NCBI RefSeq assembly: GCF_030440595.1 | Contig: NZ_CP047452.1 | Location: 2,418,001-2,482,000 of the forward strand | Origin: Corynebacterium glucuronolyticum DSM 44120 | GTDB lineage: Bacteria; Actinomycetota; Actinomycetes; Mycobacteriales; Mycobacteriaceae | Direction of reading: 5' to 3' | Length of the DNA: 64,000 bases | In this document: positions 15,417 to 24,419 of the stretch, piece after piece | How the letters are laid out: the number at the start of each line of letters is the position of its first letter | How positions within the stretch are numbered: the stretch's first letter is position 1 | The notes under the pieces: generated by a model | What the model saw: the letters and a program-made list of their open reading frames with translations, nothing else | Told to the model about the DNA's origin: nothing | Database searches by the model: none | Position numbers and translations under genes: made by a program

Positions 15417-17561
15417 CTACATCCTTACTGAGAGTACAGGTTCACCGGCCTGAACTGCGTCGGATGAGGTCTCCGTCACACTTTCTAGTGACTTCGAGTT
15501 TACAACCGTAACGATGACAGTGGTGTCGAAACCAGCCTTGGTGACGGCATCGAAATCGACGGTGGCAAGAGTGTCGCCAACATTGACGCGATCCCTCTTT
15601 TCCACTTGGGGGGTAAATCCCTCACCCTGCATCTTCACCGTATCGATGCCGATGTGGACGAGAATTTCCACGCCATCGTCTGTTTTAATGCCGTAGGCGT
15701 GCCCGGTCTTGGCCACCGAGATGATCTTGCCCGAAACCGGAGCAGCTACGGTTCCGTCCGTGGGGACTACCCCCACCGCTGTGCCCAGCGCGCCTGCCGC
15801 AAACGCCGGATCCTTCAGATCCTTTTGCGAAATAACAGTGCCCGAAACCGGAGCGACGACGGTCACATCTTCCTCCGCTGGCGCTCCGGAAGATGCAGAA
15901 GCGGGCGCTCCGGAAGATGCAGAAGCGGACGCCTCAGCGGACGTACCGGCAGAGGAAACGGCGGTTGCACCAGCACCCGCGCCGACGGCTGCGGGAACTG
16001 CGGCGGGGGCAGTATCGGTGTCCGCGTACGTCTCGCCACCCTCGTAATCGACCTCGAGGCGCTTGCGGAGCTCCTCACGCTCCTCTTTGTTGAGGTAGTC
16101 GGTGAAGTAAATGGCGGCGAAAGCCGTGAAGAAGGCGACAGCGACAGCGATGGCATACACACCCATCGGCTTGAACACTGGGATGGTAAGCAGCGAGGTG
16201 AACACGAACGCGTTCGTGGTCACGCCGTTAGTGGCAAGGCTCAGGATGGCGATGGTGAGGCCACCGGCGAAGCAGCCCACGAGCATGCGCGGGTAGATCC
16301 GCTTGAAACGCAGGTGGATGCCGTAAAGGGACGGCTCGGAAATACCACCCATGAGGCCGGCAGCAAGGGCGGAGCCTGCGGTCTGCGTCATGACCTTGTC
16401 GTGGTCACGCATAGACAGGGCGAGCACACCGGCAGTGGCGCCGAAGCAGGCGAAGTTCCAGGCACCCATCGGGCCCTGAATGAAGTCGTAGCCCAGGGTA
16501 TCGATGTTGATGAGCATGAGGGCGTTGAGTGGCCAGTGCAGGCCCAGCGGAACGAGGAACGGGTACAGCATCGGGATGAGGATGGCGAACACGAACGGGG
16601 CGTTGCTATTCAGCCACGCCAGGCCCGTACCGATGATGTTGCCCAACCAGATGCCAAACGGACCGATGAGGAATGCGGTGATCGGCATGACAATCACGAG
16701 GGTCAGGAACGGCAGGAACACGATGTGTACCGAGGAAGGAATGACCTTCTGGAAGAAGCGGTATACAAGTGCCGCGACGGCAGCCATCATGAGCGGCACG
16801 AACACGTTGCCGCCGTAGTTATTAAGCAGCAGCTTCATCCCCAGGATCGGAATGGAGCAGGTCTCCGTACCCAGGGCGTCATTGGTCACGCATGTGGCAG
16901 CGGGGTTGTCCTGCAGGCCCATGAACTCAGGTGTCATGAGTGCGAGCATGATCGCCGCAGAGACCCACGGGTCGATCTTCAGACGCTTACCTGCGTTGTA
17001 AGCCACCATGACCGGCAGGAAGTAGAAGACGGAACGCCACATGGCATCAAGGAAGAACCACACCGGGGCCTTGTCCTCGGAGCGGGTATCGACCACACCG
17101 AAGGCCTCCATCACGGCGGTGAACGCAATGACGAGCGACGCGCCGAGGAGAATGCCGATGATCGGGCGGAACGAGTCCGAGAGGAATTCGAAGAAGTTAT
17201 CCAACCAGGGGAAGCAGCCCTTGCTCTTGGCGCGGGCCTCAGCCTTGACGTCGTCGTTGGAACGCTCCCCACTCTTTCCGCTGTTCCCGCTGGTGGAGCG
17301 GTTCTGCATCTCCGGTAGGGCGGTGAGCGCGTTGTACACGTTCGGAACGTCGCCACCGACGATGACCTGGTATCGGTCACCACTTTGGGGGACAGCACCG
17401 AGGACTTTTTCGTTCTTTTCCAAACGATCCTTATCGACGATGGAGGCATCGTTAAGTTCGAAGCGCAGGCGCGTCGCGCAGTGCGTGACGGCGAGGATAT
17501 TGTCCGCACCGCCCACGCCAGCGAGGATATCCGCCGCCGCGTTCTTCATTGTTGTAGCCAC
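15417..17561 (-). CDS. PTS permease EIIBCA, glucose/beta-glucoside family
   Basis: A 714-residue fusion: IIB with phospho-Cys in THCATRLRF (residue ~28), IIC with about ten membrane helices and the conserved GLHWPLNALMLINIDTLGY and GGISEPSLYG, an Ala/Ser-rich linker with SGAPASAS-like repeats, and IIA with phospho-His in EILVHIGIDTV. It imports and phosphorylates a sugar. The order B-C-A is shared by PtsG, BglF and PtsS of corynebacteria, so the substrate is not settled; the adjacent antiterminator favours a beta-glucoside, but glucose is possible. No phospho-beta-glucosidase gene is nearby. The GTG at 17561 has a good ribosome site (AAGGAGAATG). Confidence 0.9.
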   Translation of the reverse strand: MATTMKNAAADILAGVGGADNILAVTHCATRLRFELNDASIVDKDRLEKNEKVLGAVPQSGDRYQVIVGGDVPNVYNALTALPEMQNRSTSGNSGKSGERSNDDVKAEARAKSKGCFPWLDNFFEFLSDSFRPIIGILLGASLVIAFTAVMEAFGVVDTRSEDKAPVWFFLDAMWRSVFYFLPVMVAYNAGKRLKIDPWVSAAIMLALMTPEFMGLQDNPAATCVTNDALGTETCSIPILGMKLLLNNYGGNVFVPLMMAAVAALVYRFFQKVIPSSVHIVFLPFLTLVIVMPITAFLIGPFGIWLGNIIGTGLAWLNSNAPFVFAILIPMLYPFLVPLGLHWPLNALMLINIDTLGYDFIQGPMGAWNFACFGATAGVLALSMRDHDKVMTQTAGSALAAGLMGGISEPSLYGIHLRFKRIYPRMLVGCFAGGLTIAILSLATNGVTTNAFVFTSLLTIPVFKPMGVYAIAVAVAFFTAFAAIYFTDYLNKEEREELRKRLEVDYEGGETYADTDTAPAAVPAAVGAGAGATAVSSAGTSAEASASASSGAPASASSGAPAEEDVTVVAPVSGTVISQKDLKDPAFAAGALGTAVGVVPTDGTVAAPVSGKIISVAKTGHAYGIKTDDGVEILVHIGIDTVKMQGEGFTPQVEKRDRVNVGDTLATVDFDAVTKAGFDTTVIVTVVNSKSLESVTETSSDAVQAGEPVLSVRM

Positions 17562-17601
17562 TTACATTCTCCTTCGATCGTGACTAATTAATGTGGACGC
17601 A

Positions 17602-17671
17602 TGAAAAAAGACCCGAGGTTTAACAAACCGCGCACACGAAAAAGGTGTGCGTTTTGTTAAACCTCAGGTCT
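17602..17671 (-). terminator. Attenuator terminator in the EIIBCA leader
   Basis: A long stem (GACCTGAGGTTTAAC... with its complement GTTAAACCTCGGGTC) enclosing CGCACACC / GTGTGCG and a T-rich loop is followed on the minus strand by TTTTTT. It lies between promoter and gene and its 5' edge overlaps the RAT-like element, the classic antitermination arrangement. Confidence 0.85.
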
Positions 17672-17706
17672 TGCCTCAATACGTTTTACCGTTCAAGTAA
17701 CAACCC
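17667..17706 (-). promoter_or_regulatory. RAT-like antitermination element
   Basis: On the minus strand GGGTTGTTACT and GAGGCAAGACC bracket about 18 bases; these half-sites resemble the LicT/BglG RAT consensus (GGATTGTTACTG ... CAGGCAAAACC), with a longer loop than usual. The last bases are shared with the terminator stem, so protein binding here would block termination. Confidence 0.75.
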
Positions 17707-17732
17707 TGACGTGTTGTTCTTTTCAATTGATG

Positions 17733-17761
17733 ACTCTACACGTCACATCGGAGTTTGAAAA
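17733..17761 (-). promoter_or_regulatory. Probable promoter of the PTS operon
   Basis: TTTTCA (17756-17761) and TAGAGT (17733-17738) on the minus strand are 17 bp apart and lie just upstream of the RAT. Two TGTGAC half-sites nearby recall GlxR (CRP-type) sites but no full palindrome was found. Confidence 0.45.
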
Positions 17762-17807
17762 GTCCGCTTTGTCACATTGGGTGAACGTTAAAGCTCATCC
17801 AGGGCAT

Positions 17808-18536
17808 TTAGTGTGTGTACACGCCGGATAGGAGCCACAGCCCGCCGTAGATGGAGACAAGGGGCTCGGGAAGCTCTGGGGTGGCGACTTTGCAGTTAAA
17901 GAAGTCCTCCCGTGTCATGACCAGGGGCTTGTACTCATTGACGAGCACCTTGTCGGGCCCCAGGTGCTCAATTTTCGATTGTGCCGTCACCCGTACCGGC
18001 ATGCCGGTCAGACTCCTGCCCTCACCATCGGTGTAGGTGTAAGCGGCCAATGGTTGCGATGGTCCGTTACTGCCGCTTGGCGGGTATGTGTTGGATTCGA
18101 GAGACCACCCCGGTGGCAGAGTGGGCGGAAATAGCCGCGCGGTAAAGGGCTCGTTTGTTTCGCCTGTTCGCACCCACACCTGAGCGTTTGAGCCGAGTGG
18201 CTGCTTGGCTTCCACTCCCGTGGCTGGCCCCTCGAAGTTCGTCACCACGAGTTTGTGGGCATCGGTACCGCACGGCTGGTACAGCAGTTCCGTCGCGCCG
18301 TCGTCTGCACGGGCGATTCCCACTCGGCCTTCGATCGTTCCAGGAGTGTAGACAAGGAAACTGTACCCGTGGTTGAAGGGGATTCCCGCCCAAATAAAGA
18401 CGTAGAAAACCCCAATGACCAGCGGTATAGCCATGAGAAACCAGGCAAACCGCGTCAGCACCTTAGCCACACGCGCGGGCACAGTGTCCACACGCGCGGG
18501 CACATTGCTCGCGCTAGTTTTTTGGGACGCACTCAT
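17808..18536 (-). CDS. Uncharacterised membrane-anchored protein
   Basis: A 242-residue protein with a basic N-terminal cytoplasmic segment that repeats VPARV, one clear transmembrane helix (WFLMAIPLVIGVFYVFIWA, about residues 32-50), an extracytoplasmic beta-rich domain containing YQPCGTDAHKLVV and FFNCKVATPELP, and a second hydrophobic segment at the C-terminus (VSIYGGLWLLSG). The two Cys may pair. It does not match a family I know. It starts 10 bp after the mug stop on the same strand. Confidence 0.6.
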   Translation of the reverse strand: MSASQKTSASNVPARVDTVPARVAKVLTRFAWFLMAIPLVIGVFYVFIWAGIPFNHGYSFLVYTPGTIEGRVGIARADDGATELLYQPCGTDAHKLVVTNFEGPATGVEAKQPLGSNAQVWVRTGETNEPFTARLFPPTLPPGWSLESNTYPPSGSNGPSQPLAAYTYTDGEGRSLTGMPVRVTAQSKIEHLGPDKVLVNEYKPLVMTREDFFNCKVATPELPEPLVSIYGGLWLLSGVYTH

Positions 18537-18545
18537 AGCCTTATT

Positions 18546-19169
18546 TTATTCCATCACACCCTGCCACTTCTCGGCCAACGAATCGATCGTCTCGTGCGCG
18601 TTGAGGCCACTCGGTTGCGGCACCACCCACAACTCCACGGTGGCGGGCCATCCCTCGGGGATAAACTCCCCTTCCTGCCTTCCTAGCTTCGCCTTTGGCT
18701 TGCGGAAGGCCTGCCGGTGGGCGGTGATGCCGACGATGGCCACCTTTTCGGGTTGTAGCTTTTCGACGAGTCGGAGCACCCCCTGCGCGCCCTCACGTAG
18801 TTGTTCGGCGGTGAGCTCCGAGGCCTTCGACGTTGCCAAGCCAGAAACGAAGTTGGTGATGCCGATGCGACGCTCCTCCAGCATGTGAAGGTCATCGTCT
18901 TTTAAGCCCCGTGAGGCATCCACCTCGTAGGGAGTGAGCCCCGCGCGGTAAAGCGACGGCCAGAATCGGTTCCCTGGATGGGCAAACGGCGCGTTGACGG
19001 CGGCAGTCCACGGGCTGGGGTTCACCCCGACGATAAGGAGTGCGAGCCGCTCCGTTTCCCCCTCGACGGGGAGGAGATCGTCGACGGGTTTCCTTCGGAA
19101 GCCCGCAAGATCGACTCGGGTGGGTTTGGCACCAGACAGTGGGGAGGGACGTCGAGAAGCAAACTGCAT
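18546..19169 (-). CDS. mug: G/U mismatch-specific DNA glycosylase (Mug/TDG family)
   Basis: A 207-residue member of the uracil-DNA glycosylase superfamily. It carries the motif-1 segment LIVGVNPSPWTA with the Asn-Pro pair typical of Mug, and FAHPGNRFWPSLYRAGL, which contains the HPGNRFW signature. It excises uracil or ethenocytosine from mismatches. Length is close to the family. It is downstream of ldh, beyond a terminator boundary on the same strand. Confidence 0.9.
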   Translation of the reverse strand: MQFASRRPSPLSGAKPTRVDLAGFRRKPVDDLLPVEGETERLALLIVGVNPSPWTAAVNAPFAHPGNRFWPSLYRAGLTPYEVDASRGLKDDDLHMLEERRIGITNFVSGLATSKASELTAEQLREGAQGVLRLVEKLQPEKVAIVGITAHRQAFRKPKAKLGRQEGEFIPEGWPATVELWVVPQPSGLNAHETIDSLAEKWQGVME

Positions 19170-19185
19170 ATTTCCACGTTAACGC

Positions 19186-19216
19186 GAAAAGGCCAGTGCC
19201 TAAAAGGCGCTGGCCA
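19186..19216 (-). terminator. Terminator after ldh
   Basis: GGCCAGCGCC / GGCACTGGCC arms (one mismatch) with a TTTTA loop, followed by TTTT on the minus strand, about 40 bp after the ldh stop and inside the mug upstream region. Confidence 0.75.
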
Positions 19217-19254
19217 TTTAACAGTTTGACGTAGTCAAACTTGACGAAGTCGAA

Positions 19255-20202
19255 CTACTTAAACTCTTCGTCCATGATTTCGCGGAGCTGCGTTGCGGAC
19301 TTGTCAAAGAGCTCCTTCTCGTGCTCATCGAGGTCGAGCTCGATGACACGGTTGACGCCACCGCGGTTGATGATGGCGGGGGTGCCGAGGTAGATATCGC
19401 TCTGGCCGTACTCACCCTTGAGCAGGGCAGAAACCGGGAGTGCGACGTACTGGTTCTTGAAAATGGCCTTGGTCAGGCGGGCAAGGCCCATGCCAATGCC
19501 GTACGAGGTAGAACCCTTGGCATCGATGATGTCATAGGCGGCGTCGCGGGTCTCGTGGAAGACCTTCTCAATCTTCTCGGCGTAGCCTTCCTGGCGATCA
19601 GCATAGGCACGAAGTGGAACACCGGCGATGTTGGCGGTGGATACCACGGGAAGTTCAGAATCGCCGTGCTCACCGGCGATGTAAGCGTGGATGGAGGACG
19701 GGGAAACGTGGTGCATCTCGCCCAGCATCCAGCGGTAGCGGGCGGTATCAAGGATCGTGCCGGAGCCGAAGACGCGCTTTGCCGGCAGGCCGGAGAACTT
19801 CCATGCACCGTAGGAGAGAATGTCCACCGGGTTGGAGGCAACGAGGATAATGCCGTCGAAGTCGTTGGCCATGGCGGGCTCGATGATGGACTTCAAAATC
19901 TTGAGGTTCTTATCCACAAGCTGCAGGCGAGTCTCGCCGGGCTTCTGGGCGGCACCAGCACAGATGACGAGCAGGTCAGCGTCGGCGCAGTCCTCGTAGG
20001 AGCCGACGGTAACCGTCGTGGAGCCACCGGCCCACACGGCGCCGTGGTTCAAGTCCATGACGTTGCCTTTGAGGCGCTTCTCGTCGATGTCGATCATTGC
20101 CAGGTGATCGACGGTCCCCTGGTTAACCAGTGCGTAGGCGTAGGCCAATCCCACATCGCCTGCACCAACGAGTACTACCTTGTTCGTAACTTGCTTTCCC
20201 AC
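19255..20202 (-). CDS. ldh: L-lactate dehydrogenase (NAD-dependent)
   Basis: From the GTG at 20202 (ribosome site AAGGAGAGCTC) it is 315 residues, matching corynebacterial Ldh. NAD motif [16 protein letters not shown], substrate Arg region GETRLQL, catalytic His in [12 protein letters not shown]. It interconverts pyruvate and lactate. An upstream in-frame extension to 20259 is unlikely because it adds unconserved residues. The gene stands as a single transcription unit with its own terminator. Confidence 0.96.
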   Translation of the reverse strand: MGKQVTNKVVLVGAGDVGLAYAYALVNQGTVDHLAMIDIDEKRLKGNVMDLNHGAVWAGGSTTVTVGSYEDCADADLLVICAGAAQKPGETRLQLVDKNLKILKSIIEPAMANDFDGIILVASNPVDILSYGAWKFSGLPAKRVFGSGTILDTARYRWMLGEMHHVSPSSIHAYIAGEHGDSELPVVSTANIAGVPLRAYADRQEGYAEKIEKVFHETRDAAYDIIDAKGSTSYGIGMGLARLTKAIFKNQYVALPVSALLKGEYGQSDIYLGTPAIINRGGVNRVIELDLDEHEKELFDKSATQLREIMDEEFK

Positions 20203-20283
20203 GAGCTCTCCTTGCGGTAAGTTTTTGCTTATTTCCGGTTTTGTCCGGTCGGGCATCATCTTAGCGCTTCTCTTACCCGCACG

Positions 20284-21144
20284 CTAGGGCTGGCGCAAAA
20301 TTGTGATCGTTTCGACACATGCGTACGTCTCAACATCTGCGGCAAAACGTTCATCATGGCAGGCCAAAACGACCGCGATACCACGCGCGAGCGCACCGGC
20401 GAGAAGCGCGTGGATCTCTTCCCAATGGGCGGGGCCGATGCCCGCATCCGGTTCGTCGATGAGCATGTAGGGCGCGCCCGTCACCGCTTTTACGGACACG
20501 ACGCGCTGCTCCCCCAGCGACAAATCGAGGGGATGCGGCCCCTCAACACTCTTCCGCGCGAGGATGAGCTGCGCCTCCGGGAACTGCATGGACAGCGGGG
20601 CGCGAAGGGCGCGGGCAAGCCTGCGCAGCGTGGTGGATTTCCCGGCACCGTTGGGGCCGACCAGGCGCGTCACGCCACCGGCAGTGAGCGGGATCCCTTC
20701 CCGCTCGACCCGCGCGCCGGATGGTTCCACTCGCTGCGGCAGCGTCCGCGGGCGGTCCGAGAAGTCCAGCCAGTGTACGGTCTGTGAGGTCGCTTCGCAC
20801 GCCGCCCGCAACCGCTCCACGGCCTGCTCCGCAAGCCCCGCCATCGGTGTGATCAAACCGATTTCTTTTTCCCCGGAGGCGAGCAGGCTGGCGACGGCGA
20901 CAAGGCGCGTCTCACCGCCCGACAGGTGCCGTGGGTCCCTTTCCTTAAGGTGCTCGATTCCCAACGCGTGTGTCAGCGTGTCGACGCGCTCCCGCATGTC
21001 TGCTCGCGTCTCACCGCGCTGCTCCATCGGGAGGGCAATCTCCTCGGCCACGGTAGCGCGCAGGCCACTGAGCACCGGGCGGGCACCAACTGCGGGATAC
21101 AGCGGGCGCGGAATATCCCCGTCGTACCAGACATAATCGATCAT
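20284..21144 (-). CDS. ECF transporter ATPase with degenerate first half
   Basis: From the ATG at 21144 it gives 286 residues. The second half is a complete ABC ATPase: Walker A GPNGAGKST, signature LSLGEQR, Walker B YMLIDEPDAG and H-loop VVLACHDERF. The first half keeps a signature (HLSGGETRLVAV) but has no Walker A, and its Walker B region reads EIGLITPMAG without the catalytic Glu. It therefore looks like a fused EcfA pair with only one complete set of ATP-binding motifs, shorter than usual double ATPases. It overlaps ecfT by 4 bp (ATGA). Confidence 0.85.
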   Translation of the reverse strand: MIDYVWYDGDIPRPLYPAVGARPVLSGLRATVAEEIALPMEQRGETRADMRERVDTLTHALGIEHLKERDPRHLSGGETRLVAVASLLASGEKEIGLITPMAGLAEQAVERLRAACEATSQTVHWLDFSDRPRTLPQRVEPSGARVEREGIPLTAGGVTRLVGPNGAGKSTTLRRLARALRAPLSMQFPEAQLILARKSVEGPHPLDLSLGEQRVVSVKAVTGAPYMLIDEPDAGIGPAHWEEIHALLAGALARGIAVVLACHDERFAADVETYACVETITILRQP

Positions 21145-21785
21145 CCGACCGCTCCCTTCACCACCACGGCAATAAGCGCCACCGCCGGCAGCGGAAGCGT
21201 CCAACACGCACGGGGCGGCACCGGGGCGTACATGGTGCGCGGCCCCGGCCGGTCTATCGCCAGGTGGGTGAGCGCCGTCGTGCGCTCCGTCGCCCGCACG
21301 AGGAGGAGCGTGATAACCGCCGTCACCACCGTCCGTTTCGGTGCTTTCATTCCGCCCAGTTCGGCGGCTTCACGGACCTCCGCCAGTGCGCGCTTCCCCT
21401 CCGGCAACACCGCGAAGGCGGAACCGACAAGGTAGGCAAGCCGCGGCGAACCCGCCTGCTGGATCGCCTTCACCATCTCCTCCACCCGCACGTAGCGGGC
21501 CACCGCGAACACGCTGGCCACGCACGCGGCAAAGCGGGCGGTCAGGGCGCCGGTTGCCACCACACCCTCGACGGTCACAAGCGGGGCGATCGGCGTCTGA
21601 CCGTGCGGGGCGTGAATGACGAGGAGGGAGAGGGCCATCGGGAGCGTCACCAGGAGCGTCTTCCCCCACGCACGGCCCACCGATGCCGCCACGATGGCAA
21701 CAAGAACGGAAAGCCACCACCGATTTGTGCCGAGGACGACGATCCACGCCGTCGTGGCCAGCGACGCTACCGAGAGCGGATTCAC
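21141..21785 (-). CDS. ECF transporter transmembrane protein EcfT
   Basis: From the GTG at 21785, which overlaps the S-component stop by 3 bp (GTGA), it is 214 residues. Several membrane helices (LATTAWIVVLGTNRWWLSVL and following), the coupling motif EVREAAELGGMKAPKR near residue 150 and a hydrophobic C-terminus identify an energy-coupling factor T subunit. It bridges the ATPase and the substrate-binding S subunit. Confidence 0.85.
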   Translation of the reverse strand: MNPLSVASLATTAWIVVLGTNRWWLSVLVAIVAASVGRAWGKTLLVTLPMALSLLVIHAPHGQTPIAPLVTVEGVVATGALTARFAACVASVFAVARYVRVEEMVKAIQQAGSPRLAYLVGSAFAVLPEGKRALAEVREAAELGGMKAPKRTVVTAVITLLLVRATERTTALTHLAIDRPGPRTMYAPVPPRACWTLPLPAVALIAVVVKGAVG

Positions 21786-22513
21786 CGCGCGGGCTTCACA
21801 ATCGACGCCGGCAGCGCCTTCACGATCCCCCACACGACGAACAACACGACGATTTTATCCAGCGGGTCACTGATCATCGACTGCAACGTCACCGACTCCA
21901 GCAGCGAATTTCCCATCGCCCGGAAAGCGGACACCACCGCACCCGTGCCCACACCGGCGGTACCTCCGTAGACGAAGGCCGCCACAGGCGCGGACAGCAT
22001 GCCCACGATGATGCCCATGACGGCACCGGCCGGGATGATGCGCCACGGGTGCTCGAAGCTCTTGAACTTGTGGATGGCGAGGCCAGCAAGCAAGCCTGTC
22101 AGCCCGGACCCGGCGGCAAAGGGCAGCGCCATCGGGTTAAAGACACCCCACACGACGCTCGTCAACGCGCCCGTGGCCAGGCCGGCGGCGGGACCGGCCA
22201 GCGCCGCCACGAGCATCGTCCCCACCGAATCCAGGTACAGCGGCAGGCCGGTGGACCCCACGATCTGGCCGACAATCATGTTGATAACCAGCGCCACGGG
22301 AATGAGCCCGAGTTCGCGGGCGGTAAGGCGCGGAAGGATGCCGGCGATGAGGAGGACGGCCCCGCCGACGTAGCCCACGAGCGTCACGATCGCCTCCGTC
22401 GACCCGCCGATGGATTCCCAATCGGTCGGGCGGGTGAGGACGAGGAAGAGCCACGTCGCCACGATGACGAGGGCCCCGGCCCAGATGAGGATGGTGTTTT
22501 TGGTTGTAGACAT
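21782..22513 (-). CDS. ECF transporter S component (substrate-binding membrane protein)
   Basis: A 243-residue very hydrophobic protein with about six or more helices. It contains YLDSVGTMLVAALAGPAAG and the C-terminal SDPLDKIVVLFVVWGIVKAL, typical of large S components. It heads the ECF-S/T/A operon. The next upstream gene on the strand is a nucleoside hydrolase, so a nucleoside or nucleobase-like substrate is possible; vitamin transport cannot be excluded. Confidence 0.8.
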   Translation of the reverse strand: MSTTKNTILIWAGALVIVATWLFLVLTRPTDWESIGGSTEAIVTLVGYVGGAVLLIAGILPRLTARELGLIPVALVINMIVGQIVGSTGLPLYLDSVGTMLVAALAGPAAGLATGALTSVVWGVFNPMALPFAAGSGLTGLLAGLAIHKFKSFEHPWRIIPAGAVMGIIVGMLSAPVAAFVYGGTAGVGTGAVVSAFRAMGNSLLESVTLQSMISDPLDKIVVLFVVWGIVKALPASIVKPAR

Positions 22514-22555
22514 ACGGCCTCCAATGCGCGTGAGTAATGCGAAGGGGCCCCTATG

Positions 22556-23446
22556 TCACCTCGGGGCAATCGAATCGAAGAATACCCTATGTGCTTCCTC
22601 GTAGTCCACGCCGGTCAGCACCCGCACGGGCAGGCGGCCCGCCTCCGGGTGTGCCACCTGCGTCACCGCGCCACGGTCTGCGCCCGTGTCCACCGTCAGT
22701 GCCACCTCCTCTACCGCGTAGTCCACGGCGTCGCACGCGATCAGGCAGGTGAGCAGATCATGGATCTGCGCCGTGTAGCCGATGCCATGGGACTCGTGGA
22801 ACTCCCAGTAGAACCGCATGATCTCCGGAAGCGCGGCACCGACCTCCCCGCCCAGTGCCTCCGCGATGGGCGTGAGCCGCGCCGGGTCGATGCGGAACCC
22901 CTCGGTCACGTTCAGCGGGCACAGCGTCACCCGGGCGTGGGGCGGGAGGTGCCCAAACACGTCCTCGGCGGCCTCGGGGTCCACCCAGATGTTCCACTCG
23001 GCGTGATCGGTTGTATTTCCCGGGTAATCGATGGCCCCGCCCATGATGGTCAGCTCCTCAATGGCCGCGTACCGTTCGGGGCAGCGCTCGCGGAACCGGG
23101 CGAGGTTAGTCAGGGGACCTGTGACGATAAGCTTCGACCCCCACAGGTCCTCCCACGGCCCCGGGTGCAGCGTGCCCGGTGTCGGGTGAACGTAGCCGAG
23201 GCCGTACTCACCGTGGGTTTCCGGAGTGGTGATGAGCTCCCGGGCGATGGGGGCGGGTTCCCCCGGCGCGACGGGGACCGTGGGCCCACCTAGGGCGTCG
23301 AGAAGCCAGCGGGCGTTCGTGGCCGTTTGTGCCGTGCCGACGTTCCCACCCGTGGTGGTGACGGCGTCTAGCTGCCCGGTCCGCTGCATGTAAATGAGCG
23401 CGAAGGCATCGTCGATGCCGGGATCACAATCAAGAACAAAGCTCAT
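22556..23446 (-). CDS. Nucleoside hydrolase (inosine/uridine-preferring family)
   Basis: From the ATG at 23446 it gives 296 residues. It begins with the calcium-binding DXDXXXDD motif (LDCDPGIDDAFAL) and has later family segments (LIVTGPLTNLARF, ELTIMGGAIDYPGN, EWNIWVDPEAA). The family splits N-ribosidic bonds of nucleosides to base and ribose. The frame extends upstream to 23656, antisense through the divergent sirtuin start; that extension is not conserved and is rejected. It is 42 bp upstream of the ECF S gene and may supply or use its substrate. Confidence 0.9.
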   Translation of the reverse strand: MSFVLDCDPGIDDAFALIYMQRTGQLDAVTTTGGNVGTAQTATNARWLLDALGGPTVPVAPGEPAPIARELITTPETHGEYGLGYVHPTPGTLHPGPWEDLWGSKLIVTGPLTNLARFRERCPERYAAIEELTIMGGAIDYPGNTTDHAEWNIWVDPEAAEDVFGHLPPHARVTLCPLNVTEGFRIDPARLTPIAEALGGEVGAALPEIMRFYWEFHESHGIGYTAQIHDLLTCLIACDAVDYAVEEVALTVDTGADRGAVTQVAHPEAGRLPVRVLTGVDYEEAHRVFFDSIAPR

Positions 23447-23465
23447 AGCCCTACTCTTCCATACA

Positions 23466-24419
23466 ATGGGCTGCGTGAGCACCCAACACTTCGACGACCC
23501 CGCCGTCCAACTCGCACACGACTCCGCCCTCAAATCCATCGCCCGCGTCGTCCACGAGACGGTGACCCCCACCCCACCTGCGCAGGCGCTCGCGTTCATC
23601 CTCCGCCAGCTGCGGGCCACCGGCTGCCTCGTTCTCACCGGGGCCGGGGTCTCCACCGACTCGGGGATTCCCGATTATCGCGGCCCCAACGGTTCGCTCA
23701 CCCGCCACCGCCCCATGACTTACCAGGAGTTTCAGCACGACCCTGAGGCTTTGCGACGTTACTGGGCCCGCAGTTTCATCGGCTGGCGGCACATGGATGA
23801 GGCGCGCCCCAACTCGGTTCACCGCGCCATCGCCGCGCTTGAGGCGCGCGGCTTCGTCTCGGGGCTCATCACCCAAAACGTCGACGGCCTGCACACGCAG
23901 GCTGGTTCGCGCACCGTCATCCCGCTGCACGGCGACTTGGGCTCGGTGTGCTGCCTCACGTGCGGTCACCGGGAGAAGCGCACGCGATTTGATAAGCGGT
24001 TGGCGTCAGCCAACCCCGGATATGTGGAGTCCATCCACGTGGACACATCTATGGTCAACCCCGACGGAGACGTGGCGCTTAGGGACGAGGACGTCGCCGC
24101 GTTCCACCTCGCCGAGTGCGAAAATTGTGGCTCCACGAAGCTCAAGCCCCATGTTGTCTACTTCGGCGAACCCGTCCCGGCTAACCGCAAGGCCCGGGCG
24201 CGGGAACTCCTGGACAAGTCCTCCTCGCTCCTCGTTGTGGGGAGCTCACTTGCCGTCATGAGTGGCTACACGTTCGTCCTCGACGCGCGGGCGCAGGGCA
24301 AGCCCGTCGCCGTGATCAACGGCGGGCCGGGGCGCGGGGACAAGAAGGCCGACGTGGTGTGGCGCACCGATGTGGCCAGCGCATTCGAGCAGATTAGTGC
24401 TGCCCTGGATGTCGCTTGA
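23466..24419 (+). CDS. NAD-dependent protein deacylase (sirtuin, SIR2 family)
   Basis: About 317 residues from the ATG at 23466 (a GTG at 23475 is an alternative). It has the NAD motif GAGVSTDSGIPDYRG, TQNVDGLHTQAG, catalytic His in IPLHGDLG, two Zn Cys pairs (CCLTCG, CENCG) and KPHVVYFGEPVP. It removes acyl groups from lysines. It is divergent from the nucleoside hydrolase with only 19 bp between starts. Its 3' end overlaps the convergent HTH gene by 26 bp. Confidence 0.93.
   Translation: MGCVSTQHFDDPAVQLAHDSALKSIARVVHETVTPTPPAQALAFILRQLRATGCLVLTGAGVSTDSGIPDYRGPNGSLTRHRPMTYQEFQHDPEALRRYWARSFIGWRHMDEARPNSVHRAIAALEARGFVSGLITQNVDGLHTQAGSRTVIPLHGDLGSVCCLTCGHREKRTRFDKRLASANPGYVESIHVDTSMVNPDGDVALRDEDVAAFHLAECENCGSTKLKPHVVYFGEPVPANRKARARELLDKSSSLLVVGSSLAVMSGYTFVLDARAQGKPVAVINGGPGRGDKKADVVWRTDVASAFEQISAALDVA

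Noticed and set aside
17733..17790. GlxR (CRP-type) operator at the PTS promoter
   Set aside because: Only TGTGAC half-sites; neither forms a TGTGA-N6-TCACA palindrome.
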